DNA of 9,694 nt, from contig JACRAO010000018.1 of assembly GCA_016213345.1 (NCBI GenBank), positions 1 to 9,694 of the forward strand. Reading direction: 5' to 3'. Both the position numbers and the translations under genes were made by a program. The notes below the pieces were generated by a model. That model saw nothing but the letters and a program-made list of their open reading frames with translations. It did no database searches and was not told the DNA's origin. This stretch comes from Bdellovibrio sp. (GTDB lineage Bacteria; Bdellovibrionota; UBA1018). Each line of letters begins with the position of its first letter. Position 1 is the first letter of the stretch. Positions 1 to 6,286 of this stretch are shown here, one piece after another.

Positions 1-18
1 ACTTTCACTAGTGAAAGT
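1..18. repeat. Perfect 18-bp palindrome, possible terminator stem
   Basis: The first 18 bases, ACTTTCACTAGTGAAAGT, are a perfect palindrome. It lies 22 bp past the stop of the minus-strand operon. Read on the plus strand it is followed by a T-rich stretch, so it could end a transcript entering from the left. For the minus-strand operon any T-run would lie outside the window. It could also be a dyad operator. The window edge prevents a decision. Confidence 0.4.
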
Positions 19-40
19 ATTTGTTAATTTTTATTTATAT

Positions 41-1117
41 TTAGGATCCAAAATGCCGCTCTATCTGACAAAAAGCAGGATCTACTCCATATCCCTCTAA
101 TAAAAGCACAAGACCTGGTAGCTTTTGAGAACAAAGTGGAGAAACCACAGGTTCGCCCTTTTCATAAAAGGCATTTTCTATTAAACGTACCTGCTCCTCA
201 CACACTGTAGATGTAAAATATTTTTCACCATCCTTTAACCATGGATCACTGCAAAAAGTCCTGTCTAAAGCTTGTTTTATCTTTCTTATTTTTTTTGTAA
301 TTTCATGATTGTCTTCTAGTTCTTCGGGTTCTAGCACTGCACTCCATAAACTTTTTTCGCCGTCGCTAAAAAAATATCCCCAAGTATGCTTTTTTATGTC
401 TTCGTTAGTTTCTTTATTTAAATGCATATAAAAACTTTCACTCAAATCTTCGCCCATAATACGCCTATGTTTTAACACTAACTGAACCACACCCAGTGAA
501 TGCCTTAACTTTAAACTCTCAAGCCCAGAAATTTTTACAATAGCCTTGCTTAACTTTATCCACTCTGTATCAATAACAAACACTAAATCACAAAAAATCT
601 CTTCTCCACTCGAAAGCACAAGTGTTATCCTTTTTTCCTTTTCATACGCAATAGAATTAATTGTACAATCTTTATAATGCCTTAGTTGTGCATTATTTAA
701 TAATTTTTTTCTTAAGGTTTCAAAAATCTCTATAAAACTCAAATTTTCAAACTGTGTCTGAAACAATGGAGCCATATATCTTTCACGAGCACACAAAAGT
801 TCTGAACGAATACTTGCTCTTTCTTCTTGAGTCTGACCTTTCATCCAAGCTGCTTCATGAAAGGACTTATATCGATACTCTCTTAAAAAAGAATCAGTCT
901 TAAGCTCTCCTGGATCAGTTTCATATTTTGTTAAAATCGCTTTCAAAAACTGAAGTCCATGACCATCTTCTGTCACAGATAAAACAGGTAACAACCTGGT
1001 ATTTTGACCTGTGATCCATAAAACTTTTTTATTTTGTAGCAGTAAACTCGCTATAGCTCCTAATGCTGCAGCTCCATCACCATAGACAACTGTTTGTAAA
1101 TTTTTGTCTTCTTTCAT
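41..1117 (-). CDS. Rossmann-fold, FAD/NAD-binding-like protein of unknown function
   Basis: I do not recognise the family of this 358-residue protein. Its N-terminus has the shape of a dinucleotide-binding beta-alpha-beta unit: a hydrophobic strand, then GDGAAALG (residues 13-20), a helix, and a second strand ending WITG. The usual GxGxxG is present only as GxGxxA, and the acidic residue that normally ends the second strand is missing. The C-terminus (PGLVLLLEGYG, about 20 residues from the end) resembles the last strand-turn of FAD-dependent oxidoreductases. No signal peptide or membrane helix is seen. The ATG at 1117 overlaps the lysC stop as ATGA, with no Shine-Dalgarno sequence, so it is probably translated by coupling. 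A TTG six bases upstream is a less likely start. The context suggests co-expression with aspartate-pathway and wall genes, but the reaction is unknown. Confidence 0.6.
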   Translation of the reverse strand: MKEDKNLQTVVYGDGAAALGAIASLLLQNKKVLWITGQNTRLLPVLSVTEDGHGLQFLKAILTKYETDPGELKTDSFLREYRYKSFHEAAWMKGQTQEERASIRSELLCARERYMAPLFQTQFENLSFIEIFETLRKKLLNNAQLRHYKDCTINSIAYEKEKRITLVLSSGEEIFCDLVFVIDTEWIKLSKAIVKISGLESLKLRHSLGVVQLVLKHRRIMGEDLSESFYMHLNKETNEDIKKHTWGYFFSDGEKSLWSAVLEPEELEDNHEITKKIRKIKQALDRTFCSDPWLKDGEKYFTSTVCEEQVRLIENAFYEKGEPVVSPLCSQKLPGLVLLLEGYGVDPAFCQIERHFGS

Positions 1118-2322
1118 AAACAATCACAGTTTTCGATAAATTTGCGATGAAGAATTTTAACAGCTTCATCTTTTCTTGAGGCTGCAACAGAAACAGTAAT
1201 CGCAAGCGGAGAGGCAACACCGTGGGTAACTAAAATATCATGACTCGCTAACGCGTCTGAAATTTCAGCAAGCGATGTGCAATCCTGTAAAAAACGATTG
1301 CCAATTAATGAAACAGGCACCTGATTTCTTATTACTTCAAAGCTTTTAACAAAACCATCATGAGTTAATTTTTCTAATCCCTTTTTCCACTCATCTTCTA
1401 CGTCTTTTTCTATATAAAAAAACATTTGCCCATCATAAAACATAGGTGCAATTGCCGCCAAATGATTCTTTGATGAAAACTCCCAAATTGCCGATGCAAC
1501 TGTTGGGCGCATTAAATTTATTTTTAAAAAAATTTTCGACACATCATCTGCAACAGCTAAAACCCGGTACTCTTCCATACCTTTTATTGCTTCCCTGTTT
1601 ACCACTTCGGTACCCTCGCTTTCATTAAAACTATTTTTTACAACAAGTTTTACACCATATTTTTCTGCCAAATCTACAGAACGATAATGCAATACACCAG
1701 CTCCCCTAAAAGCCATCTCTACCATAAGATCATGTGGTATTCTTTCGATGAGCTTAGCTTTTTTGACAATTCTTGGATCAGCCGAGAAAATACCATCTAC
1801 ATCAGTATAAATTTCACAAATATCTGCATTCAAAACCGCAGCCAAAGCTACTGCCGTAGTATCCGACCCACCACGACCTAAAGTAGTGATCTCTTTAGAT
1901 TCACTTACGCCTTGAAATCCTGCCACAATAGCAACTTTGTGTTCTGATATTGCGTTTTTGACTCGATCACCTAAAATTTTTTTTATTCTAGCTCGACAAT
2001 GATTTCCATCAGTAATAATTCCTGTTTGTGAACCAGTAAATGACATGGCCTGAATTTTTAAATCTTCTAATGCCATGCTCAACAAAGCCATCGAAATTCT
2101 TTCACCTGCAGTCAAAAGCATGTCCATTTCTCGATTTTTCGGCTTTTTTGAAACCTTGTAAGCTAATTCAACCAGTTCATCAGTAGTATGTCCCATAGCG
2201 CTTACAACCACAATAAGCTGATGCCCTGAAGCATAAGTTTCTGCAATCCGCTCTGCTATAGTTCGTATTTTTTGTGGAGTTCCGACAGATGTTCCACCAA
2301 ATTTTTGCACTACTAGGGACAT
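1114..2322 (-). CDS. lysC: Aspartate kinase
   Basis: The enzyme phosphorylates L-aspartate with ATP, the first step towards lysine, diaminopimelate, threonine and methionine, in the cytoplasm. At 402 residues it has the normal length of monofunctional aspartokinases. The kinase domain is intact: KFGGTSV at residues 7-13, TAGER at 71-75, GFQG at 135-138, GRGGSDTTA at 149-157 and TDVDGIFSADPR at 173-184. Residues of about 253-400 form the two ACT regulatory domains, but they are strongly diverged: the usual DKPGIA-type effector loop reads LMRPTVAS (270-277). Feedback control by lysine or threonine may therefore be altered or lost, which is an inference. The gene starts 31 bp after the mltD stop, without a clear ribosome binding site, and its TGA overlaps the next gene's ATG. 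The family call is secure; the symbol lysC is the generic one. Confidence 0.95.
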   Translation of the reverse strand: MSLVVQKFGGTSVGTPQKIRTIAERIAETYASGHQLIVVVSAMGHTTDELVELAYKVSKKPKNREMDMLLTAGERISMALLSMALEDLKIQAMSFTGSQTGIITDGNHCRARIKKILGDRVKNAISEHKVAIVAGFQGVSESKEITTLGRGGSDTTAVALAAVLNADICEIYTDVDGIFSADPRIVKKAKLIERIPHDLMVEMAFRGAGVLHYRSVDLAEKYGVKLVVKNSFNESEGTEVVNREAIKGMEEYRVLAVADDVSKIFLKINLMRPTVASAIWEFSSKNHLAAIAPMFYDGQMFFYIEKDVEDEWKKGLEKLTHDGFVKSFEVIRNQVPVSLIGNRFLQDCTSLAEISDALASHDILVTHGVASPLAITVSVAASRKDEAVKILHRKFIENCDCL

Positions 2323-2353
2323 TGTTTATTTATAGGCTAAAGAGTCTTAAAGC

Positions 2354-3727
2354 TCAAGTATCTCGATTAATCTTCGTGCTTGGTCGTGCACGGGCACCTT
2401 CGCGATTTTTTAAGCTAATACGGTAATATTTAGAGTTTCTCTTATAAGATCGCTTCTTTGCTGGGGCATCTCTTAAATCCAAGGTAGCAATACTGCGCGC
2501 TGGATCATTTGGCATTGGGAGCAAAATGCGAGTGCCCACCTTTAATACAACCTTAGGTGATAACTTATTAAGATCAACAATGGGGTCCACCCTGATACCA
2601 AAATGTCTAGCTACTTTCGAAAGGGTTTCTCCAGATTTGATGCGATACTTTAAAAACTCTACTTTTTTTGTAAAAGTATCATGATTATACGCTAATAAAA
2701 ATTTTTCTTTAATATTAACCGGAAGCTTAACACGATAGGTGTCGGTAGTGGGAGGAGTGCACCAACGCAATAGTTCTGGATTAAAGCCCTTGACTGTTTG
2801 ATACGAAAGATCAGCCGCTTGTGAAATTTTTAATAGATCTGCTGGAGCTTGAACTTCGAACTCCATCAACTCGTCTTGACTAAGCTCACCTTTTTTACTC
2901 ACCTGTGGTGACGCTATAACCCGAGGCTCTTCGGCTAAGAATCCAAACTGTTCTCTGTTTTTTGCAATAAGTGCTGCAGCAATAACTTTAGGCACATAGT
3001 CTCTTGTTTCAAGTTTTAAAAATCGCTGGCGAGATAGCGTCCAAAAATCTGATACTCCATAACGACGAATAGCGCGGGCAATTTTTCCACCTCCAGAATT
3101 ATAAGCAGCTATCGCAAGCTCCCAGCTTTTAAATATATCATACAGTTCTTTTAAATGATCCATAGCGGCAATTGTGGATTTTTTGGTATCTCTTCTTTCA
3201 TCAATCCACCAATTTATTTGTAGACCATATTTTTTTCCAGTAGCCGAAATAAATTGCCATGGACCCACTGCCTTTGCATGTGAACGTGCATAATTATTAA
3301 ATCCACTTTCAATCATTGCTAAATACACTAAATCTTGAGGCATACCCTTTTCTTTTAAAATAGGCGTCATATAAGGAATGAACTGATTTGATCGCTCAAG
3401 GTATTTTTCAAAATGCATTCGGCCGCGATCAGTAAAATAATCTATCCAAAACTCAACTCTTGAATTTATGGCAATAGGAATATCAAATGTTGTGTTTTTT
3501 AAAGTGATTGATTTGACAATAATCTCACGAGGGTTATTAACTTTATTTTCAACTATAATACTTGCAACACCTTCTTGTACTGTTTGAGTTTCTTTTTGTG
3601 GATTTAATTGTAACTTTTCTGTTTTTTGTAAATGTGCACAACTAGACAATGTCATTGCGACTACAAAAAAACTTAGTAAGACCAGCCTCATCTCTATAGT
3701 GTAATAAAAATCTATAATGTTTGTCAT
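2354..3727 (-). CDS. mltD: MltD-type membrane-bound lytic murein transglycosylase with LysM
   Basis: The enzyme cleaves the MurNAc-GlcNAc bond of peptidoglycan to leave 1,6-anhydro ends, acting at the outer membrane facing the periplasm. The N-terminus is a lipoprotein signal: a hydrophobic stretch from about residue 16 and a lipobox LSSC with Cys30 as the lipidated residue. A GH23 SLT domain follows (about 115-230), with catalytic Glu140 in AMIESGFN, then AVGPWQF and the AAYNSGGG motif. Next comes the MltD linker (FNPELLRW), then one LysM repeat (about 361-406, YRIKSGETLSKVARHFGI...) and a basic tail. The start at 3727 is chosen because AAGGA lies 7 bases upstream. An internal ATG at 3691 would give a shorter, more standard signal peptide starting MRLVLL. 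The gene lies 36 bp after the small membrane protein gene and 31 bp before lysC. Confidence 0.93.
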   Translation of the reverse strand: MTNIIDFYYTIEMRLVLLSFFVVAMTLSSCAHLQKTEKLQLNPQKETQTVQEGVASIIVENKVNNPREIIVKSITLKNTTFDIPIAINSRVEFWIDYFTDRGRMHFEKYLERSNQFIPYMTPILKEKGMPQDLVYLAMIESGFNNYARSHAKAVGPWQFISATGKKYGLQINWWIDERRDTKKSTIAAMDHLKELYDIFKSWELAIAAYNSGGGKIARAIRRYGVSDFWTLSRQRFLKLETRDYVPKVIAAALIAKNREQFGFLAEEPRVIASPQVSKKGELSQDELMEFEVQAPADLLKISQAADLSYQTVKGFNPELLRWCTPPTTDTYRVKLPVNIKEKFLLAYNHDTFTKKVEFLKYRIKSGETLSKVARHFGIRVDPIVDLNKLSPKVVLKVGTRILLPMPNDPARSIATLDLRDAPAKKRSYKRNSKYYRISLKNREGARARPSTKINRDT

Positions 3728-3734
3728 CAATTCG

Positions 3735-3739
3735 TCCTT
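3735..3739 (-). promoter_or_regulatory. Ribosome binding site of mltD
   Basis: On the minus strand AAGGA precedes the ATG at 3727 by 7 bases. It is the clearest Shine-Dalgarno sequence in this operon. It favours the 457-residue start over the internal ATG at 3691, where the only purine-rich sequence abuts the start codon. Confidence 0.65.
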
Positions 3740-3763
3740 AATTAAAAAATAAAAAAGAAATAT

Positions 3764-4072
3764 TTATAACGCACCTTCTTGTTCTGTAACACCACGCTCC
3801 TCAACCGGTTCTAAAATCAATCCTGCTGGAGTTCTAAATTCTTCTCGAACCTCATAACAGCCTTTGTTTTTTCTTAAGAGTTCCATATATTTTGATGTTT
3901 CTATACAAATAGTGTTAGTATCAGACAATTTCACTCCCGTTTGTGATTTGCTATTTGTAGTTTTCATATACATTTGAACATCTTTTGCCGATTCGTTAAC
4001 ATACTGCGTAAGCCAATAAATACCAACAAACAAACAAAGCACAATAAATAAAAAAGAATACTCTCTCAACAT
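3764..4072 (-). CDS. Small single-pass membrane protein, function unknown
   Basis: This 102-residue protein is not recognised. Residues 6-25 (starting SFLFIVLCLFVG) form one hydrophobic helix close to the N-terminus, followed by a polar domain of about 75 residues with cysteines at 56 and 72. It could be a signal anchor with a periplasmic domain, but topology is not certain. The start at ATG 4072 is preferred. The reading frame stays open to a TTG at 4141, but that codon lies inside the candidate -10 element and would precede the transcript start. The gene is first in the run with mltD, lysC and the Rossmann protein, 36 bp upstream of mltD, which hints at an envelope role. No assignment is possible from the sequence. 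Confidence 0.6.
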   Translation of the reverse strand: MLREYSFLFIVLCLFVGIYWLTQYVNESAKDVQMYMKTTNSKSQTGVKLSDTNTICIETSKYMELLRKNKGCYEVREEFRTPAGLILEPVEERGVTEQEGAL

Positions 4073-4140
4073 GCTCACTAAATAATGAAGCAAGCTTTTG
4101 ACCGAACCTGTTAATCTTAAACAATTTTTATTGCACTGCA

Positions 4141-4167
4141 ATATTACATAATTACATCATGTGTCAA
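4141..4167 (-). promoter_or_regulatory. Candidate promoter of the mltD-lysC operon
   Basis: On the minus strand TTGACA (4167-4162) is followed after 15 bases by TAATAT (4146-4141). The spacer is shorter than the ideal 17. A transcript would begin near 4135 and leave a leader of roughly 60 bases before the ATG at 4072. No other strong promoter is seen before this gene run. Confidence 0.45.
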
Positions 4168-4208
4168 GCGTTACCGATTCGATTTCTTCAAACAAATCTG
4201 CATATCTT

Positions 4209-4241
4209 TTAGACATTGACAAGTTCTTAGACAGTTTGACA
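4209..4241 (+). repeat. Tandem TTAGACA/TTGACA motif pair
   Basis: TTAGACA occurs at 4209-4215 and 4227-4233. Each copy is followed by TTGACA, at 4216-4221 and 4236-4241, giving an imperfect direct repeat of about 20 bp. It sits between two divergent transcription units, so it may hold regulator sites or -35 boxes. A good -10 at standard spacing was not found, although CATAAT at 4264-4269 lies in a suitable place for the small gene at 4304. Confidence 0.4.
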
Positions 4242-4303
4242 GTGAAACCTGTTGCACTTTTTTCATAATTGTTTTAACTTTTTGTTTAATTTTAGGGGGC
4301 ACA

Positions 4304-4408
4304 ATGGAAGAAACAAGAGCTATAAAACAATCCGCGTGGATTGGGATTTGCTTAGGAATTATCTTAATGGGGTTGTTATATTTTTTATTTAGCTCTGTTT
4401 TTGTATAA
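4304..4408 (+). CDS. 34-residue membrane microprotein
   Basis: A 34-codon frame starts at ATG 4304 after AGGGGG (4294-4299), a strong Shine-Dalgarno sequence, and ends in TAA at 4406-4408. The product begins MEETRAIKQSAW and continues as one hydrophobic helix (about residues 12-34, with WIGICLGIILMGLLYFLF), so the N-terminal third is polar and the rest would span a membrane. The layout is typical of small inner-membrane proteins that bind a larger partner, but none can be named. It stands alone on the plus strand between two minus-strand operons, and a MITE-like element begins 11 bp after its stop. Homologues are needed to prove it is a gene. The ribosome binding site and clean helix make chance less likely. 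Confidence 0.5.
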   Translation: MEETRAIKQSAWIGICLGIILMGLLYFLFSSVFV

Positions 4409-4419
4409 ATTTTTTGTTA

Positions 4420-4596
4420 GGGCTTGTGAATAAATAAAAGTTACAATTGGCGCTCAGATTTGGTGCAGATTTGGACAAGACGATTGAGAAAAATACGAGG
4501 AATACTTATTGTATTTTGAGTATTTTTCGATTGAGTCGAGTTCAAATATGTCCAAATATGAGATGCATAGTGTGACTTTTATTTATTTACAAGCCC
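4420..4596. mobile_element. MITE-like foldback element with 22-bp terminal inverted repeats
   Basis: The ends at 4420-4441 and 4575-4596 are inverted repeats matching at 21 of 22 positions; the left arm begins GGGCTTGTGAATAAAT. The flanks carry TTA at both 4417-4419 and 4597-4599, as a 3-bp target duplication would. Pairing continues inward: 4453-4476 matches 4540-4562 with few differences, and 4488-4505 pairs with 4511-4528 around a 5-base loop. Nearly the whole 177 bp can therefore fold into one long hairpin. It holds no gene. From memory, the end resembles the IS903 terminal repeat of the IS5 family (GGCTTTGTTGAATAAATC), and some IS5-family groups make 3-bp duplications, so a non-autonomous relative is plausible. 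The right arm overlaps the end of purE. Confidence 0.65.
4488..4528. repeat. Central hairpin of the foldback element
   Basis: GAAAAATAC (4488-4496) pairs with GTATTTTTC (4520-4528), and AATAC (4501-4505) with GTATT (4511-4515). A 4x4 internal loop lies between the two stems, and the loop is TTATT. In RNA on either strand this could act as a weak terminator or end-protecting stem for purE or for the small plus-strand gene, but it is not GC-rich. Confidence 0.45.
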
Positions 4597-5071
4597 TTAG
4601 TACTTTTTTTCTTAATTTTTTTTTAAACTCTGCCACGCGATTTAGGAAGGTTGTGTGTTTCAATCCCAAAATCTGCGCCGCCAAAATACCTGCGTTATAA
4701 GCATTTCCAATTGCTACCGTAGCAACAGGCACCCCTTGTGGCATTTGTACAATAGACAAAAGGGCATCATATCCTTCTAAATGTCCAGTAGGAACAGGCA
4801 CTCCAATTACAGGTAACTCAGTATAGGCAGCAATAAACCCCGGCAAATGAGCCGCACCCCCAGCCCCAGCAATTATGATTCCGAATCCATTTTTTCTCGC
4901 TTTTTTTGCAAAAACTGCAACTTCGTTTGGAGTACGATGTGCTGATAAAATTTTTACTTCAAATGGAATCTTGAATTCTTTTAATGCCACCGTGGCTTTC
5001 TCCATGATTGGTAAATCAGAATCACTGCCCATTAAAATAGCCACTTTAAAAATAGAATTTTTATTAATCAT
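4583..5071 (-). CDS. purE: N5-carboxyaminoimidazole ribonucleotide mutase
   Basis: PurE moves the carboxylate of N5-CAIR to carbon 4 to give CAIR in purine synthesis, in the cytoplasm. At 162 residues it has normal length. Family motifs are all present: MGSDSDLP (14-21), SAHRTP (43-48, with the catalytic His45), AGAGGAAHLPG (68-78) and SIVQMPQGVPVATVAIG (106-122). The neighbouring PurK marks it as the class I type that uses N5-CAIR. The ATG at 5071 overlaps the purK stop as ATGA; an upstream in-frame extension would add nine unneeded residues. The lysine-rich tail (FKKKLRKKVLRACK) looks non-conserved, and its last codons and stop lie in the terminal repeat of the MITE-like element, so insertion probably replaced the original C-terminus. 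The catalytic core is unaffected. Confidence 0.95.
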   Translation of the reverse strand: MINKNSIFKVAILMGSDSDLPIMEKATVALKEFKIPFEVKILSAHRTPNEVAVFAKKARKNGFGIIIAGAGGAAHLPGFIAAYTELPVIGVPVPTGHLEGYDALLSIVQMPQGVPVATVAIGNAYNAGILAAQILGLKHTTFLNRVAEFKKKLRKKVLRACK

Positions 5072-6255
5072 AAACTCTTTAACCATTCTTTTTCGCATCT
5101 TAACATTTCTTCTTCAAGCAAGGCAATTTGACTTGCATCCGAAACCAGGCCATTTAAATGTCCTAATTTACGTCTTTTTTTCCAATCCGTCTTTCCATAC
5201 CAATGCAAATGCACCCTAGATGAAAGTTTGGGTAATTTAAATACAGGCTTAGAAACTTTTTCAGTTTCTTCCGTACCCAATAAATTTAACATACTAAAGC
5301 CAGCTGCAACCCCTACTCTTCCTAAAGGCAACCCCAAAACTGCTCTCAAATGATTTTCAAACTGACTGGTTTCAGCACCATCTAAGGTAAAATGTCCAGA
5401 ATTATGAACCCTTGGGGCAAGTTCATTGAACCATACATTGTTATACTGATCCAAAAAAACTTCGATCGCAAAACAGCCATAAAGTGAAAGGTGTTTTGCG
5501 ATTTTTTGGGCATATTCTCTTATTTTCAATTCAACCGCTGTGGCAACCCCAAACGCCAAAGCAGGTCCCCTTACCCACCTACAAATGCCCTCTTGTAACT
5601 CAACAATTACACATGGATAATACACCATTTCTCCTTCAATTGAGTAAGTCGAGACTAAAGCTAGTTCTTTCTTAAATAAAAGTTTTTCTTCGACAAATAC
5701 AGGGATTTTTTGATCTAAAGCTTGTTGTAAAAAAGAAACTATTTTTTCGATATTTTCGTTTTGATGTTTACATACCAAAACACCTTGGCCGTCATAACCA
5801 AGTACGGACCATTTAAAAACGCACTGTCCATTAAACCGTTTCAATACTTTTTGAACCCATTTTTTAAGGTCTTCTCCATTTTTATACGCCTCAAATGACG
5901 AGGTTGGAATTTGTAAGTCATTTAATATTTTTTTCTGTCCTAATTTATTCTGCAAAACTGTCATTGTTTTTAGGGAAGGCAGAAATTTAATATCAAATTG
6001 ATTAGATTGCCTTTCTAGAACTTTGCAATCTACAAACTCGTTTTCAAATAATACAATATCAACTTTAGAGAAAAATTTTTTTATTGCTGCCGTATTGTTT
6101 TGTCGTCCAAAAATAGAGGACTGGCATACCTGAGCTGCCGGGTCAGAACTCGAATCGCAATAAATCAAAGGATTTAGACCTATCCTATGACCCGCAGTAA
6201 CAAGCATGCGAGAGAGCTGTCCGCCTCCTAAAATTCCTATCTTCTTTGTTTCCAT
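5068..6255 (-). CDS. purK: N5-carboxyaminoimidazole ribonucleotide synthase
   Basis: PurK uses ATP and bicarbonate to turn aminoimidazole ribonucleotide into N5-CAIR, the substrate of PurE. The 395-residue protein is a complete ATP-grasp enzyme. It has an N-terminal GILGGGQLSRML (7-18), GYDGQG of the ATP-binding loop (153-158), VEEKLLFKKELAL (188-200) and the signature NELAPRVHNSGHFT (277-290). The C-terminal domain includes HWYGK (351-355) and RKLGHLN (363-369). Length is slightly above the E. coli form and typical of many other bacteria. Its TGA overlaps the purE ATG, so the two are one translationally coupled unit. The ATG at 6255 is 31 bp from the divergent murF start and has no strong ribosome binding site; a near-leaderless transcript is possible. 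Confidence 0.95.
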   Translation of the reverse strand: METKKIGILGGGQLSRMLVTAGHRIGLNPLIYCDSSSDPAAQVCQSSIFGRQNNTAAIKKFFSKVDIVLFENEFVDCKVLERQSNQFDIKFLPSLKTMTVLQNKLGQKKILNDLQIPTSSFEAYKNGEDLKKWVQKVLKRFNGQCVFKWSVLGYDGQGVLVCKHQNENIEKIVSFLQQALDQKIPVFVEEKLLFKKELALVSTYSIEGEMVYYPCVIVELQEGICRWVRGPALAFGVATAVELKIREYAQKIAKHLSLYGCFAIEVFLDQYNNVWFNELAPRVHNSGHFTLDGAETSQFENHLRAVLGLPLGRVGVAAGFSMLNLLGTEETEKVSKPVFKLPKLSSRVHLHWYGKTDWKKRRKLGHLNGLVSDASQIALLEEEMLRCEKEWLKSL

Positions 6256-6273
6256 ACCATTACATCATATGTT
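6246..6273. promoter_or_regulatory. Compact divergent promoter region between purK and murF
   Basis: Only 31 bp separate the two start codons. On the plus strand TTGTTT (6246-6251) and TATGTT (6268-6273), 16 bases apart, could serve murF. On the minus strand TATGAT (6269-6264) could be the -10 for purK with a poor -35 inside murF. Both -10 candidates lie on the dyad ACAT-CAT-ATGT (6262-6272). All matches are weak. Confidence 0.3.
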
Positions 6274-6286
6274 AGTTTATAAAAAA

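Noticed and set aside
4073..4141. A TTG start at 4141 for the small membrane protein
   Set aside because: It coincides with the candidate -10 element and adds a cysteine-rich stretch before the helix; ATG 4072 gives a normal N-terminal anchor.
4417..4599. CRISPR array or ordinary terminator at the 4.5-kb repeats
   Set aside because: The repeats are inverted arms of one unit, not regularly spaced direct copies, and the stems are long and AT-rich with flanking TTA, which fits a foldback element better.
4875..5219. Plus-strand frame of about 114 codons across the purK-purE junction
   Set aside because: It is antisense to conserved PurE and PurK coding sequence and has no ribosome site.
6206..6286. 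N-terminal extension of MurF back to 6206
   Set aside because: Those codons are antisense to the PurK N-terminus, and MurF proteins do not need such an extension.
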